A stretch of DNA of 64,000 nucleotides, taken from assembly GCF_050947875.1 (NCBI RefSeq), contig NC_134569.1, forward strand, positions 39,797,777 through 39,861,776, read 5' to 3'. The notes below the pieces were generated by a model. That model was given only the letters and a program-made list of their open reading frames with translations. It was not told where the DNA came from and made no database searches. Source of the stretch: Dermacentor variabilis (taxonomy: Eukaryota > Arthropoda > Arachnida > Ixodida > Ixodidae). Below, piece after piece: positions 11,669-25,700 of the stretch; the stretch's first letter is position 1, and each line of letters opens with the position of its first letter. The position numbers and the translations under genes were made by a program.

Positions 11669-12135
11669 AACGTTGAAAGAGCTTCGTCCAAGTCCTTTCT
11701 CCCTTTTATAAATATGTACACATCACAGGCACCTGACAGCTGAGCAAAGAGAGGATTATGCCATAGTGCCAGGCAGAAAGTGCCAGAGAAGATGAACTCA
11801 TTGAAGTGGACCCGTGTACAGTGTGAAGTGATTGGACTGATCTGGTTAACGCGACTGATGGACTCATGCGCTCAACACTCAGTGCCACTGCACTGTTTCT
11901 GGGTGATAAATGTGACGCTGTGAACTGTTATCATCGTGCTATGAGGTGTTTCGGACAAACCACATCTGACTTTCCTTTTTTTTTTTTTTTTTTTTTTTTT
12001 GTAAAGAAGTGATGGTGAAACACAGCATTCAATGTAAATAGCACAGTGTACAGCAACGTGACCGAGCACTAATAGGTGCAGGACAGTCCGTCGTTAGCTG
12101 TTTTAAAAGAAATAAATCTTACAAGCTATTTATAA
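11669..12135 (+). other. 3' UTR of CAP-G-like gene
   Basis: Non-coding sequence up to the AATAAA at 12111-12116. It carries a long T tract (about 11973-12000). That tract would read as an A tract on the other strand and may mark an old minus-oriented retroinsertion, but no such element could be identified. Confidence 0.5.
12111..12116 (+). terminator. Poly(A) signal AATAAA of the CAP-G-like gene
   Basis: Canonical hexamer about 445 nt after the TGA, followed by a GT/T-rich stretch (gttgtctcatgtcttcttgttt) suitable as downstream element. Confidence 0.55.
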
Positions 12136-12399
12136 CATAATGTTGTCTCATGTCTTCTTGTTTTAAATGTTCATTTAAAAAAGACAAGTTCTGTTTTGTG
12201 TTTAAAACATTTCAAGCCAGTAAAGAATACTCATGTTGTTGGTGCGAACCAGTTGAAACTATTAGACTCCTATTTTATCATCTCTTTGATGTAGTTCATT
12301 CTGGAACTGATAGAACATTGCAATGAGAAACTTGCATTTGAATGTCGAGTTTCACAAACGAAGTAACTTCTGCATGTAGTTCCGTGTATACTCGCTGTT

Positions 12400-13226
<827 letters not shown>

Positions 13227-13256
<30 letters not shown>
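13227..13256. repeat. (AT)n microsatellite
   Basis: About 14 AT units directly at the right end of the Tigger family A copy; it has probably expanded from the TA target site. Confidence 0.9.
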
Positions 13257-13258
<2 letters not shown>

Positions 13259-13499
13259 ACGTAATCTCGATGTCATAAGTATGGTTTCGTGTGTAGACTG
13301 CAGTTTAGCCCATCCTTTGGGCTAGCTTGTTTGCAGAATATGTTAATTTATTTTTCACTGGGAAGTTGGAGTAATACTTATAGTCGTTTCAGCATTCTGC
13401 TCACGAATGAAACGGTTTTCGGCTGATGATGGCTATTTTAATAACGAGGTGTGGTGGAACAGCCAGCACAGGCTATACTGTTCCACTAAACGCGTTTTC

Positions 13500-13631
13500 A
13501 GGTGGTAGGTGGCGCCGCGGCGAGTCTATTTAGGTCCGCCGCAACAGAAGTGGTTGCTCTAGTAGTTATGGTAATGACGGAGCGGCGAGTGCAGCGCCAG
13601 CGCCGCCGCAATTGGAATCTTGACGTGAGAC
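13500..13631 (+). promoter_or_regulatory. CpG-rich 5' UTR/promoter of SNX with overlapping uORF
   Basis: GC- and CpG-rich block directly before the SNX start codon; no TATA box in a convincing place. An upstream ATG at 13568 (second at 13574, same frame) opens a reading frame that passes the SNX start in another frame and stops at 13687. If transcription starts upstream of 13568 this overlapping uORF could lower translation of SNX. The transcription start is not visible from sequence. Confidence 0.4.
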
Positions 13632-13721
13632 ATGGCGGACCTCAAGGAGCCACCTCCATTACTCAGCGAAGGCGACTTAAATTCTAAAGAAGAGGATGAC
13701 ATGTTCATGTCTGCCGTTGAG
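13632..13721 (+). CDS. SNX2: SNX exon 1 (start codon, acidic N-terminus)
   Basis: Thirty codons starting MADLKEPPPLLSEGDL and ending MSAVE, followed by the strong donor GAG|gtgagt (phase 0). The Pro-rich start and the following acidic patch with EDDMF resemble SNX2 N-termini, whose short D-L-F-type motifs are reported to contact retromer; whether DMF works the same way is inference. The surrounding 13.50-13.66 kb is CpG-rich, as expected for a housekeeping promoter/5' UTR. Confidence 0.85.
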
Positions 13722-16700
13722 GTGAGTTAGTTGCGTACTGTCATCTGACTTCACGATGTCGTGTATTCGTTCATTTCGCGTTGCCCATAGTAAGCATGCC
13801 GAGCGGGCGCTAGGGTGGGGTGGTGGTGTCGATTGCGCACGGTAAATAACGGGATAGTTTCATTTTCTCTGCTGACCAAGCTTGGTAGCTTCGTTATTGA
13901 TAAGCCCTTGACGTATGTGAACCACACTTCCTGTTCATCGCGTGTTGTGCATGTTGGCAGTAGGATAAAATTGCGCTTATTTCGCGGTGACGTCGCCGCA
14001 ACCGCCTGCGGCTTGTCCACCATGCTCGGGACATGCGCACCTCGGTAGGGGTGTTTTAATTCTCTACCAGTGAATGACACGAATGCAGACGCTACCGCAA
14101 CGCTTACAGTCTCTGTATTCAATTACTTCGAACCTACGCGCCACATGCTAATATTTTGTCACTAGATTGCGGGTTGATTTTGACCGGCAACTGGTTGAGA
14201 TAGTAGTGGTGGGAGTCGCCGAGATCCGCCCCTTCGTGAGCCTGAAACCGATGCTGTGTTACACGAGAGTGTTTGCTTGCGGATCATAGCTTTTCGCTGT
14301 TAGTTGATTGTTTTACTTCAGCTGAACACCAACGCAATCCTGTACATAATTTGAACCGTTTCTTTATTGTGTCTTTTACAGCACCACAAGAATTTGAGGG
14401 AAGGTGAGTGACCTAGGATTATTAGTTTCTATTTTGTAAGCACGTCTCGTGCTCTCTGAAGCGCCGGTAATTTCTTAGGAACGACGTGGCAATTAATCAT
14501 TTGACTAGGTACACTAGAGGCCTTGTTATTTTCTGTTTTCAAACTCTGTGTAGTAACGCCGGCAGTGAAACGCACTTGTTGCTTCAGGTTGTTTAGCAGC
14601 TGTTTTTTTTTTTACCACGGGCGTTCAAGTATCGTGTAAAAGCCAGTGTTTGTGTAGTTGCCAACATTACTTCGCCCTGCATTCCTGTGTTATGTTTTTG
14701 CTTGTGTTTTCTGCTTTACGAACACTTCTACAACAGTGTTCAGAAACTTGCATAAAGTAATGCATGCATATGTCGTCAGACACAGTCTCGTTTAATTTTC
14801 AACTGGTGGCAACAGTAGCTTCAAGCTGAATTTCGCAGCTAGTATTTCTGGGAACTCGCCTGTCATAACTGATGTGCATACTAGCAGAGAACTAACTCCA
14901 GCCAATTTAACCATAAAGCTCTTCAATGTTGTTAACCATCACTTTAAGCAGTACTGATGTGGGATATGCTTTATTATATTAGGTAATTATAAATAATGCT
15001 AGTAGCTGCAGCCACTCAGTATTATCATCATTCTTCTTGGTACTAGGTTTTTCTCATTTTGGGCCATTGGAAATTAACGCTGTTACCTATTAGCCATAGT
15101 CATTTCTTTTTTTAATTGCCCATTGTAACTTGTGCACTTTTGCGCCTGCTTCAGTTTGATATGCACATAATGCAAGATTTACCGAATGCTTCACATTTTG
15201 TAATGCTTCAAGCAAGTGTCTAGTTAGAAGGCCAACTTGTGCTTCACATTAGCATTTATGTTATTACAAAGGAGTTAGAGCTTCACAATAAGTAAATAAA
15301 TGTTGCATTTATTTAACACATGTATTAAGTCTGCATACTCAGGACACGATTCTGCTGCACAATAATTTTAAGGTAAATATGTGCAAAATTTCATACACTA
15401 GGTTTAGTTCAGCAGATTAACTCTTCCTGAAACGTTGCTTCTGTGCTTGATAGCTGATAACTGTCAATATCTATCAATATTGATGTAACTCTCACTGATA
15501 CATGATACCTTCAAATAAAGGACCTGTTTGTTTGCAGTATTTTTATTGCTACCCTATGTTAGTCATTTTGGATTGCGGTTGACTTGCCCTATCAGCCATG
15601 TGCATTCATGGCAGGCATGCTACAAACTACATATATAGAGCATGTTATAAACACATGTCACTTGTGGTAAAAACATTGAAAGCTGTTCACACTATTTTGT
15701 TGGTCTTTCAGGTATAATGGAGGGGCCCGAAGAAGTGGAGGTGAATCTGGACGACGACGAGCCACCAACCCAGACTCCTCTACTAGGTTCTGCCAAGCTT
15801 GAGTTCCGAGCCGCCGAGGACGAAGTGCAGCGAGGTAACCCAGAGCCGAATCCCCCAAGGCAGGCCACCACTCTTTTCTCCCCAGATGTCAGCACACTGA
15901 AACCAGCCAAGGAGAAAGAGGTAACTTCCTTTCTAACCTAGCAAAACCTGTGAGAATGCTGGCTTGTGTGTTTAAACTTTATACCTTAAAGATACATTAA
16001 ACAGAAGTAATAAGTCAGCGTAAAACTATAAATTCAAGATTTATCTCTGCATTTCAGCAGTAAACTGTTGCTTGTTAGCAGAAATGTGGATATTGATGGA
16101 CACATAAGGGCATCTATAATGTCTGTGATGTTGCAGATTTCAGAATATTTTCATGCTTTAAGTACTCATTATGCTTAAAAACTCTGTAGAACTTGCTGAA
16201 TTGTTTTTCACTCATTTTCAAATGTGTTGAATGTATGTTATTAATTCATTTGTGGCATTTTACATGTAGCAGATAGCTAACATCAACGCTCTAATCTTGT
16301 TCTGACTGATAAGGTGAGGCAGAACTTGAATAATGTGCATGGCTTCTTTCAGCACTCTTAACCTAGCAGATTACAATGTTCTGTGCTTTAAATTGCTGTG
16401 ACCAGTGTGTATGTATGTGTTATCTGCCATGCTATATGAAGGAAAGTGCAAATGTACAACAGTACTTTCAGAGCAGGCTCTTGAACAGCTCATATTTTTT
16501 ATTCACCAAACTGGTGAGAGTTTTGTGTGGGCTCAGGACAACAAACAACCCTTTTTAAGACATGAAGCCACTAAGGCCTTTGGCTCATTAAAGGTTAGAC
16601 GACCAGACGTCCTGATTTAGGCATTCTTGGTGCCGCAGTTTATGTGTGGGACAGTTTTGCCCCTTGTGGACTCTCCGCATTCCGAGCTGACCCGAATTGC

Positions 16701-19700
16701 CTGCCTTGTGGTGCTGAATTGGCTGTTCGCGTTCTCGAGTGTGGTGTTGCCACCTTCAAGAAGATTCTAGGAGCAGTGAACAAAACAAAATGCTTTCGGA
16801 AACGAGGCAACAGCACCTGCAATTTTATAATGGTTTCGAAAGTTACGTCCTCTTAATTTAATGTGCTTGGTCAGAATGGTGCTTTGGTCAGAAAAGTGCC
16901 ATTCTGATCAATCGCACGAGGGCAAGCGAATGGTTCACTTTTCAAACAGGTCCAAGATTGTAACCTCCTAGAATGCACGACCACTCACCGTATGTTTTCT
17001 CAATCCACTTACAATGGGTTTTTTGATGTGTTGGCTAACGAACCATTTCCAAGCCAAAGCACACTGACCACACAGTCTTCATGCCATCTTGCTTGCCACA
17101 TTTGTAGTGTTGAAAGTGCCTGGAATTATGCCAAAATGCAAATGCACAGTTACTAAATAACTTGTAAAAGAACTTCTCTTCGCATAAAGAAAACTCAAAA
17201 TAAGTGCTACGTCCGATATATTTTTTTTTCCCCCGCACGCGATGCTGAGGGATTTCTCCTTAGCCTTTCCTCTATGGCCGGATCAGAGCAATGCTGGTTG
17301 GAGGTGCCGCTGTGTGATTGGGCACACTGCTGAGAACATTGTCGGAGAGTGGTATGTTCGAAGTTACCGGTGCAAATGCTTGCACGTTCAAATTACCAGC
17401 CATTTTCACCCATTGGAATACACATAACTTTGACAGGACCACGGCGCCAGTTCGAGTAAACTGGAAGTTCGAATTAATGAGATTCAACTGAATTAAAGGC
17501 CTACTGCAACAAAATTTTTGGCTGGATAAGAAGCCTAGCTTCACATACTGTGATGTAGAGCAGCCTTCGTGCGAAATTTTTTGTTTGAAATATGAATAGT
17601 CTACACTTGTTACACTGGACCCGTGCACAACACTTTTCCATATAATCATCATCACCAGCCTATTTTATGTCCACTGCAGGGCCAAGGCCTCTCTCTGTGA
17701 TTTCCAATTACCGCTGTCCTGCACCAACCGATCCCAACTAGCACCCACTTATTTTAGCCTTAGTTTGGTCTGCCTATTTTATTAATGCAACTAAGTTTGC
17801 TTTTAACGGACAACGCTACAATGGACTATCGACTACAGCGGACGAAAGTAAGGGCAATTTTGTCAAAATTGGGCGTATAAATGGGACTTGTGTGTCAAGA
17901 TGGGCTGGCAACTGATTTGTGAGGGTCGGCTGACGATCGCCGTTCAATATCATGTGTGTGCACGCACGAGGGAGGGAGGGAAGCGGGGTGGAAATGCGCC
18001 ATCTTTCATGCGCGAGGCAAGGGTGGAGGCGATGGAGAGAAAGGTTCTACTCCGGTGGCTGCTATTAACAGCGCGGCCAAGCGGGCACCGTATCTTGAAA
18101 CCGATCTCCAAGGGGGACAAAGTATGCGCTTGCGTGGGCCTCATCTTCAAAGCGATCTGCGAAGTGGAAAAAGTGCGCCTAGTGCCGGTAGCTTCGTATG
18201 CACTGTGCTTTCTATGTTTAGTTTGCGTTGAAGTTGGAGATGGCATGAAGGCCAATTCGCTCGCTGTAGCTGCTGCACTTCCTCACTCCGTTTTGACAGT
18301 GACTTTCCGCAGTCATCGAGCAAGATGTGTTCATGTTGACCTCCACCTGCATGACACAGGGCTTGTTAATTTAGTTAGTAAGCTAATGTTTACAACTTTA
18401 TACAGCCAATAATACTACTGTCTATACTTCGCATAGCTGTCTACTAATTTACATTTGCAATCGATGCTTCTCCTTTCAAGTGAAACTGCTACTTTTTTCA
18501 CTTGTTTGTTTTTTACTTTGGACGTTTTTCACCCACTTCTTGCAATAACATTGCAAATCGCGACCAAAGTTTCGGAAGTGAGGCATTTCAGATATTATGG
18601 ACTTCGGATAAAATGGACAATTTTTGACGGATTATCAGAGTCCGTTGTAATGAGAGTCGACTGTGTATGATTCACGAAAAGCTGATCAAATGCTTCACGA
18701 AAAGCTCACAAGATACTTCACAAAAAGCTCACAAAAATAGATGTCTTTGATGCCAGAAGTGAAGAAAGCACCGTCACTAGTGTTCGCCAAACATGTTGAG
18801 AACCAGCACAGCTTCCGGGCACTCTCAAGTATGCAAAAAATTTTGGACGCCATGGTCTGGTATTCGCATCATATCCACTAACCACCAAGTGCATGCATTG
18901 TCTGCTCTGGTTCTGTGTTAGAACCGTTAAAAAGAAAACTTGACAATTATCAGTCCTGCAGCTTTGCCAAGATTGCTTCATTAGTATGTACTACTCATAT
19001 GCATTCGAATCTAATTATAACAAAGTCGCATCTGACACAAAAATACCTTCGTTATGTCTGATATGTGTTAAAATTTGGTGTAACGAACTTCATAACAAAA
19101 TTCTCGATATAATGAATTGTTTACGTTTTTGTAACTTCTTGTCCATAGAACACCATGTATCTAGAACCTCAATATAACGAAGTGTGTTTCTGGTGCATGA
19201 TTTCATAACACAATTTCACTGCCACTGCAAATCAATACCAAGACAATGGGTGTAAACATCTGCGGATGTAGATAGTGGTTGAATTACAAACAGCTGCTTA
19301 AGAATGCCCCTCTCAAAGTGTGTGCTACGCGACCAAGAGTGGCTGCCGAAGTGGAGCGGCGTAATGTTCCGTATCAAGTCCAAGGGCAATAAGATTCTAT
19401 CGTGCTCGGTGCTTTGTGTGCTTTGGGTGCTAGTCAAAGCATGTGAGGATGAGTTTAGGAGGGTGGTGGCTTGAGGAGCACTGTATTAACAATCGGAAGC
19501 AGCAAAACAATTCGACAGGACAGACTCAACTGTAGTTGACGTCTACCGAACTCGAAGCATTGAGCGAAGTCTTGCACACGAGGCACGAGACGCCAATGCG
19601 TGTTGAGATGGTGGGGCTTCGGGCAGCCCAAGACACTTTTGTTTTTTTCCTGTTGTGCATTGTTTCAAGATGAAAACGAGAAATCAAGCTGGTGAGTGAT

Positions 19701-22700
19701 GCCGGATGCCACTGCAGCAATACGTAGCACTCGCATTGCGCCACCTGCAGCTGTCCCACCTGCAGCAGGGGACAACGGCTCGTTTGAATCGTCTACTAAA
19801 AGCGTGCAGTATGCTACCAACAGCACTATGCCCCATTCACTGCAAAACAGATAGGTGAAGATGCCTATTGCAATAGGTTTCGTGGCGATAGCTGTGAATG
19901 CGGTGTGTAGCAACCCAGGAGGAGGTTGGCTGGCACCGGAATAAGCAGTGTGTGCCAACATTCTCACGTCACACGGACGGGCAAGTATTGTGGGGAAGCT
20001 GATGCAGTGGGTGGCTATATACAGTTCTTGATCGCGCCCACATAAGGCATTTTCTTGTTGTTTAAATGGGATCAAGTGGACAGAAGATGTATGGTACAAT
20101 CGCAGTTTGGTGATGTACCAAATGTTGGTGCCGAAAAACCGTGTTTTTCGCAAACGTATCAACCAGTAAAACATAAGCATAACTCCATTGGGTCATTGTG
20201 TTATCGATCGCGAACGTTGGTACCGGGAAATTGTATGTAACAGGATGGTAACAACGAGGTTCTGCTGTATGTACATGTGCCTTGCACCACTGCTAATGCA
20301 AAACCAGGCAATTTGTGTGATCACACGGGATCAGCATGTTGGCTTGCTGGCTGTGGTCCAGCCAAGCTGCTGGCCAAAATGAGGCAGCACGCACATAAAA
20401 AATGTGCCATTTCAAGTTGCTCTTAGTGAATAGTCAACAGGTGATTCTTCAGACACGGGAAGGGGCCAAAAGCAGTGCCGAACTTGGTTACCATGGCCAT
20501 CATTCTAGCCTGTAGATCTCACTGTCGGTTGTTCTAAAGGCCTACTGGTGTGAACATATTGATCGCAGTCTTCCAGCAACTTCTTACCAGCCACTTTGTT
20601 GACTGTTAACAAACTTTCGTATCTGCAACCAAAGTTCCGGTTTGGTTGCAAATGGACGTTGTAGCAATGTTTGCAACAACATGGCAGCAATATAACGAAA
20701 TTTCGCTTCTGCTGCAGAGGAATGCCGAGACAGTAAATGGAAACTTCTGCTGACGCAAATGGTCAAATGATTTAATTACAAGCGGCTGCTTGCAAACGCA
20801 CTTCCCTAATCATGTGCCGCACGACACGAGTGACTGCGAAGCAGAGCTGTAAACGTGTTCCGTATAAAGTCCGAGTGCGATAAAGTGTGCGAGGGTGAGA
20901 CAAGAAAAATGGTGGCTTCGAGTGCCGCCTTCCCGCACAAGCAAAGGGGAAAAGGAGGAGGGGAGCAAGCTTGCGTTAACGCAAGCAAGTGCGGCAGGGA
21001 GGGGAAGGTGGAGCAAGCTCGCGTGCGTCTCGGCCATGGCTGTAAGCGTGGCTAAGTGCACACACAGCCGCACACCCTGCTTTACATGTAATCTGCCACA
21101 TGTGCCAAGAGCGGGCGGGCCGAATGGCGTTCATCATGTAAGCTGTGTAAGCTGTCTTCCCACACATTCAGTATTGAAGGTTGTGTAAACTTGTTTTGGT
21201 GACTCGTTGGAGTGAGAGGCAGATGAAGCATTCACTCCCTGCTGCTGTTGCTTTTCATGATAGTCCCAGTGCGAGCAATGCTATCAGCCGTGGGGGCAGA
21301 GTGCATGCGAAAACGTGGCTGGATTCTTTCTGATGTGAAGATATCGTCGATGTCTCACGAAATTGTATCATTTGTCACCGACCCCCAAGTTCATCAAAAT
21401 GAATTTTCTCATTCGAACTTGCTTATTTTGATTGCCCAATGTAATTTGGAAAATTCTGTGGCCCCTTTCAGTGCTGTGGCCCCTTTCAGTGTAAGAAAAA
21501 TAGATCAGGGACTGTACTCATCTGCATAAAAGGTCTAATTTCAATATAATGAAGCAAATTGCCAATTTTACCTACTTCATTATATAGATGTTCAACCAAT
21601 GTAGCCAAAGTGAAACTTTTTGTACATTATGTAGTAAATTAAACATGACTAGTACATCTGCATGCAAATGTTTGAGGCAAGTTCTTATGCTTGTATGAGT
21701 TTCTCATGCTTGTCTATCGTCTGCCACATGCAAGCAGAGTGTCGGACATTTTCAGGTGAGAAAACAGTGTGACAAGCAAATCGGTGTACATCAATTACCT
21801 ATTTTGGATTTAGTTTTTATGCATCATCTGAAGGCATATTTGCCATTCTTTGCCTCAACCATCTGTAAGCAGAGTGATGACAGCTTTGCTGGTTTGAACT
21901 TGAAACTGATAATGGGCATCTGTTACTATAACACACACAGAAATTCTTGCAAATTGGCATTTCTTCTTCCCACGCATCCACAGTCGCAGAAGGCCTCTGA
22001 GGGGGAGGAGTTTGTGGAGATCAGCGTGCGGGAGCCACAGAAAGTGGGTGAGGGCATGGCAGCCTATGTCATCTATCGAGTGGTGACACGGACCAATGCA
22101 CCATACTACCGCAAGACCCAGTTTTCAGTGAACCGGCGCTTCAGTGACTTTCTCGGTTTGCACGAAAAGCTAGTGGAGAAGCACCTGCACATGGGCCGCA
22201 TCGTCCCACCTGCTCCTGAAAAGAGTGTCCTGGGTGAGCTCAAACGCAGTTGTGGAAAAGTGGAGTGAGCTTGTTTTAAAACCTGTGTGCTTAGATCCTG
22301 GCAGACATATAAGAAGGCTAGAAGATAGAAACTTAGCTTTGGCCCCCCACTTTGCCACCTCTTGAAGCCTAGGTGTGGCATTTTAAATGTAATATCCAAT
22401 CATCTACAGTTGGTGTGCTTGTTATTCAGCATGGTTCAGAGAAAGTGACATTTCTCGTATATTTGTATTGTTCAGTGACTAGGTGCGAAAACAGATGGGG
22501 TCTCTCCTTTGATGCAGACTGCATCATGGAAATAGAGAATCTGTATGAAAGATCCTCAAGCAAAGGTGGCACTCGCTTCACATGGTGCTCATTTCTAGAT
22601 ACTTTTCGGCTGGTAATTTCTAAAGGCTCAAGTTACGTATGCAATTCAAGTACAGTGTGCATGTATGACCACTTTTACACCATCTTTAGGTCAATGCTCT

Positions 22701-25700
22701 GCTCTAATCTTCTCACAGCCTCTCTACTTTCTAGCTGCTTTTCAAGTCGCGGGGTCAAACCTGGGCCACAGCTGCCAAATTTTGATGGGGGTGGCGAAAT
22801 GCAAAAATGCTTGTGGTGCTGCACATTAGGTACACATTAAAGATCCCTAGGTGGTCAAAATTACCTAGATTCCTTTACTACAGTGTGTCTCATAATGAAT
22901 TCATAGTTTGCGTGCATAAAACCCTAAAACCCAATTTAAAAAAATTACTGCTAAGCCTTTAAAATACGGTCCCACCCACCACAGCGGCTATGTTGTTGCG
23001 CTACTAAGACGCCCTTGTCCCATGCATTGGCGGCGTGTCAAAGAACGCCAGGTGGTAAAAATTAATCCGGAGTCCCCCACTACGGTGGGCCTCATTACCA
23101 GATCGAGGTTTTAGCACATAAAGCCCCACAATTAAATCAAAAATGTTGGTCCATGCAAAGCGAGTGCTGACATATTTTTTTACTTGTAATTATTTATTAT
23201 TAAATGGCAGTCGATAGGCTCAGAACCTTAGAAAAAATACTGGTAAGTGCAAGGGTAGTCTAAATTTTCTGCGTTACGTGTCTCTATGAACAAGTTTTGG
23301 GTTCAGTATGTGGAAGGTGACATCATCATGGCTTCATGACATGCTAGCTTGCTTCATTCCTGCTATTGCTGCAAATGCCACACATGAATGGAGCCTAAGC
23401 ACACGTAGCACTCGTCTGTTTATTTTTTTGGAGCAACACCATTATACCAATGGTTACAAGCCGCATAAATGACAAGAAATTAAACCGCACATGATGGGTG
23501 CCAAGCATCAACTGCATTTTATACACAGAAAACGCTTGCTTAAATACGAAGAAAAATTATCTACGCCCAGTTATGGCACAAGAAGAAAAATAAATCAAGT
23601 TGAAGCATACCACGTCAAGAAAAGAGGGATTGCATCTGCCAGCCAGTCACCTGTATCGCTTCTAGAAAGTGAAATAATCTTATTGGAAAAGGGCTAGGCA
23701 TGTGCAAAGTTTTTGACGAGTGCTTTCAAACTAGTGGTGTCACGATCTGACGTGCCAGGTTTCTGCATCTGAGTTAAAATTTTATGTCCGTCATCGTAAT
23801 GTTTTGTTTCCTTTTTTTCTGTTGTCTTGTGTGATAGGCTGGGCTTGCATATATTTTGTTCGTATCTAAACAGGCACTCTCAGAGAATGCAATGCAGTTG
23901 TAAGTTCAGTGCCCATCCTGTGTGGTTTGTTTCTTTGTTCTCATTGTGCTGCCCTCTACTATGAACAAACATCAACGCTACTAATTTTCGATTCTTTTGA
24001 CCATCATACGTAGCCATATTGCTATATAATGTCAGCATGTTTTTCTGTGTCATGGTATTGATGATGCCCGGTCCAGCATTACAAGGTGACTATTAAATCA
24101 GAATATTGTATAAGTGTATCTTAACCTTCACACTTAATAATTGTCATTGCTTTAAATGCGCGATGTATGTCGTAAAGTTTCTGGAACTTCGAAGATGTGT
24201 CGGTACTCCTTGAAGCTCATCATTGTTGCTAGCCTCATTCTGTTCGCTTGTATGAGCTATCCTGCTTGTCAGTCATCTACTACATGGAAGCACAGTGTCA
24301 GGCATTTTTAGGTGAAGAAACTGCAACAAGCAAGCCATCACACATCCTAGCCCTTATAAAGCCTGAAAGTACCGCTTAAGTGCATGTGTGCCTCACGTAC
24401 CACTACAGTTGGTTTTAATTAATTCTGCCCCGACGGCACCAATGAAATTGATCAAATTATCTGGCCGGTCAAATGAAGTAAGGTGCACAAAAATGCTACT
24501 ACACATCGCTGATTCATTGTAACATTTTCCCCGATTCTAACGCACCCTTGAATCAAATGCGCACCCTTTTTCTATGTGTGCAAAGTAGGAAAACTAAGCT
24601 ATAAATGGCATTAAAGCTTGTAAACAAAGTATAAATTTTAAGATGTGAAAAAAATTTTTAGCAAGAAAAACGGGCATGGGTTGCAAGCATAACGGGGTAC
24701 CACTGGTGCTACACCTCGACACCCCATCGTTGGCGCATGCCTGCTATCAACCGCAATCTGATACAAACTCAAAGAAACAATGGGTGACAATGACATGTAC
24801 ACTTGTAACTTGATAGCATTTATTAGACTTTCACCTAACACTTCTGAGTAGGCCATCTAGCTACATATCACTGAGGGTTCCCTCGAAGAGAAAAAAATAT
24901 GCGGATTCCACGCACTGGGGCAATCTATATAAGCGAAGTTTTCTGCACTGTTTGTTTGACGATAAGTAGCAGTGATGTTGATGGCGAATGTTTAATATCT
25001 TCAACATTTAGTCCAACATGAGAGTGGTGAGTTGATGTTAAACGTTATGTTGCATGCACCACTGCTGTTTGTGTAGTACACAGGGGGAGGTGTTTGTTTG
25101 AGGCGTTATGCGCCATACCTCTTAACCTCTGAGAGGGTTGAGCATATTCATTGCCTCACATGGCACACCACAAGATGGCACAAGTAGTAAACTTTCATTG
25201 AATTATGAGGCTGTATGTGCCAAAACCACAATCAGATTATTAGGCTCACCGTAGTCCAGATTAATTTTGACACCATGGTGTTCGTTAACATGTCCCTAAA
25301 TCTAACTGTGCGAGCATTATTATATTTTGCCTCCGTCAAAACGGTGCTGCCGCAGTCAGGATCAAACCTGTGACCTCGAGCAATGCCATAGCCGCAAAGC
25401 GACCATGGTGGGCACAGAAGTGTTGATTTGACATGTGACTGGTTCTGTAGCATCGCCTAGACCCTGCGGTGCGCTTTAATGTAGCTCTGTTTCTGCGCGC
25501 CCTATGTAAGTTGTCCACCTGACAAATTTGCTTGTTTATTTTTCAGAAATAGCAGAAACGTACCATACCGTGAACTTAAATTTATCCCGTTTGCCCACAG
25601 CCACTGTTGTATCTATAGTAGTAGCATTTTCTTGCCTTTTCACCTCGCCTTTTCCCTATACTCCCCCTTGTATAGGAACTGCGAGTGATGTGGTAAGGCT

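Noticed and set aside
17888..18412. 174-codon + strand open frame in SNX intron 3
   Set aside because: No recognisable domain, poor splice context and lies in a probable pogo-type element; length is plausible by chance in this GC-richer patch.
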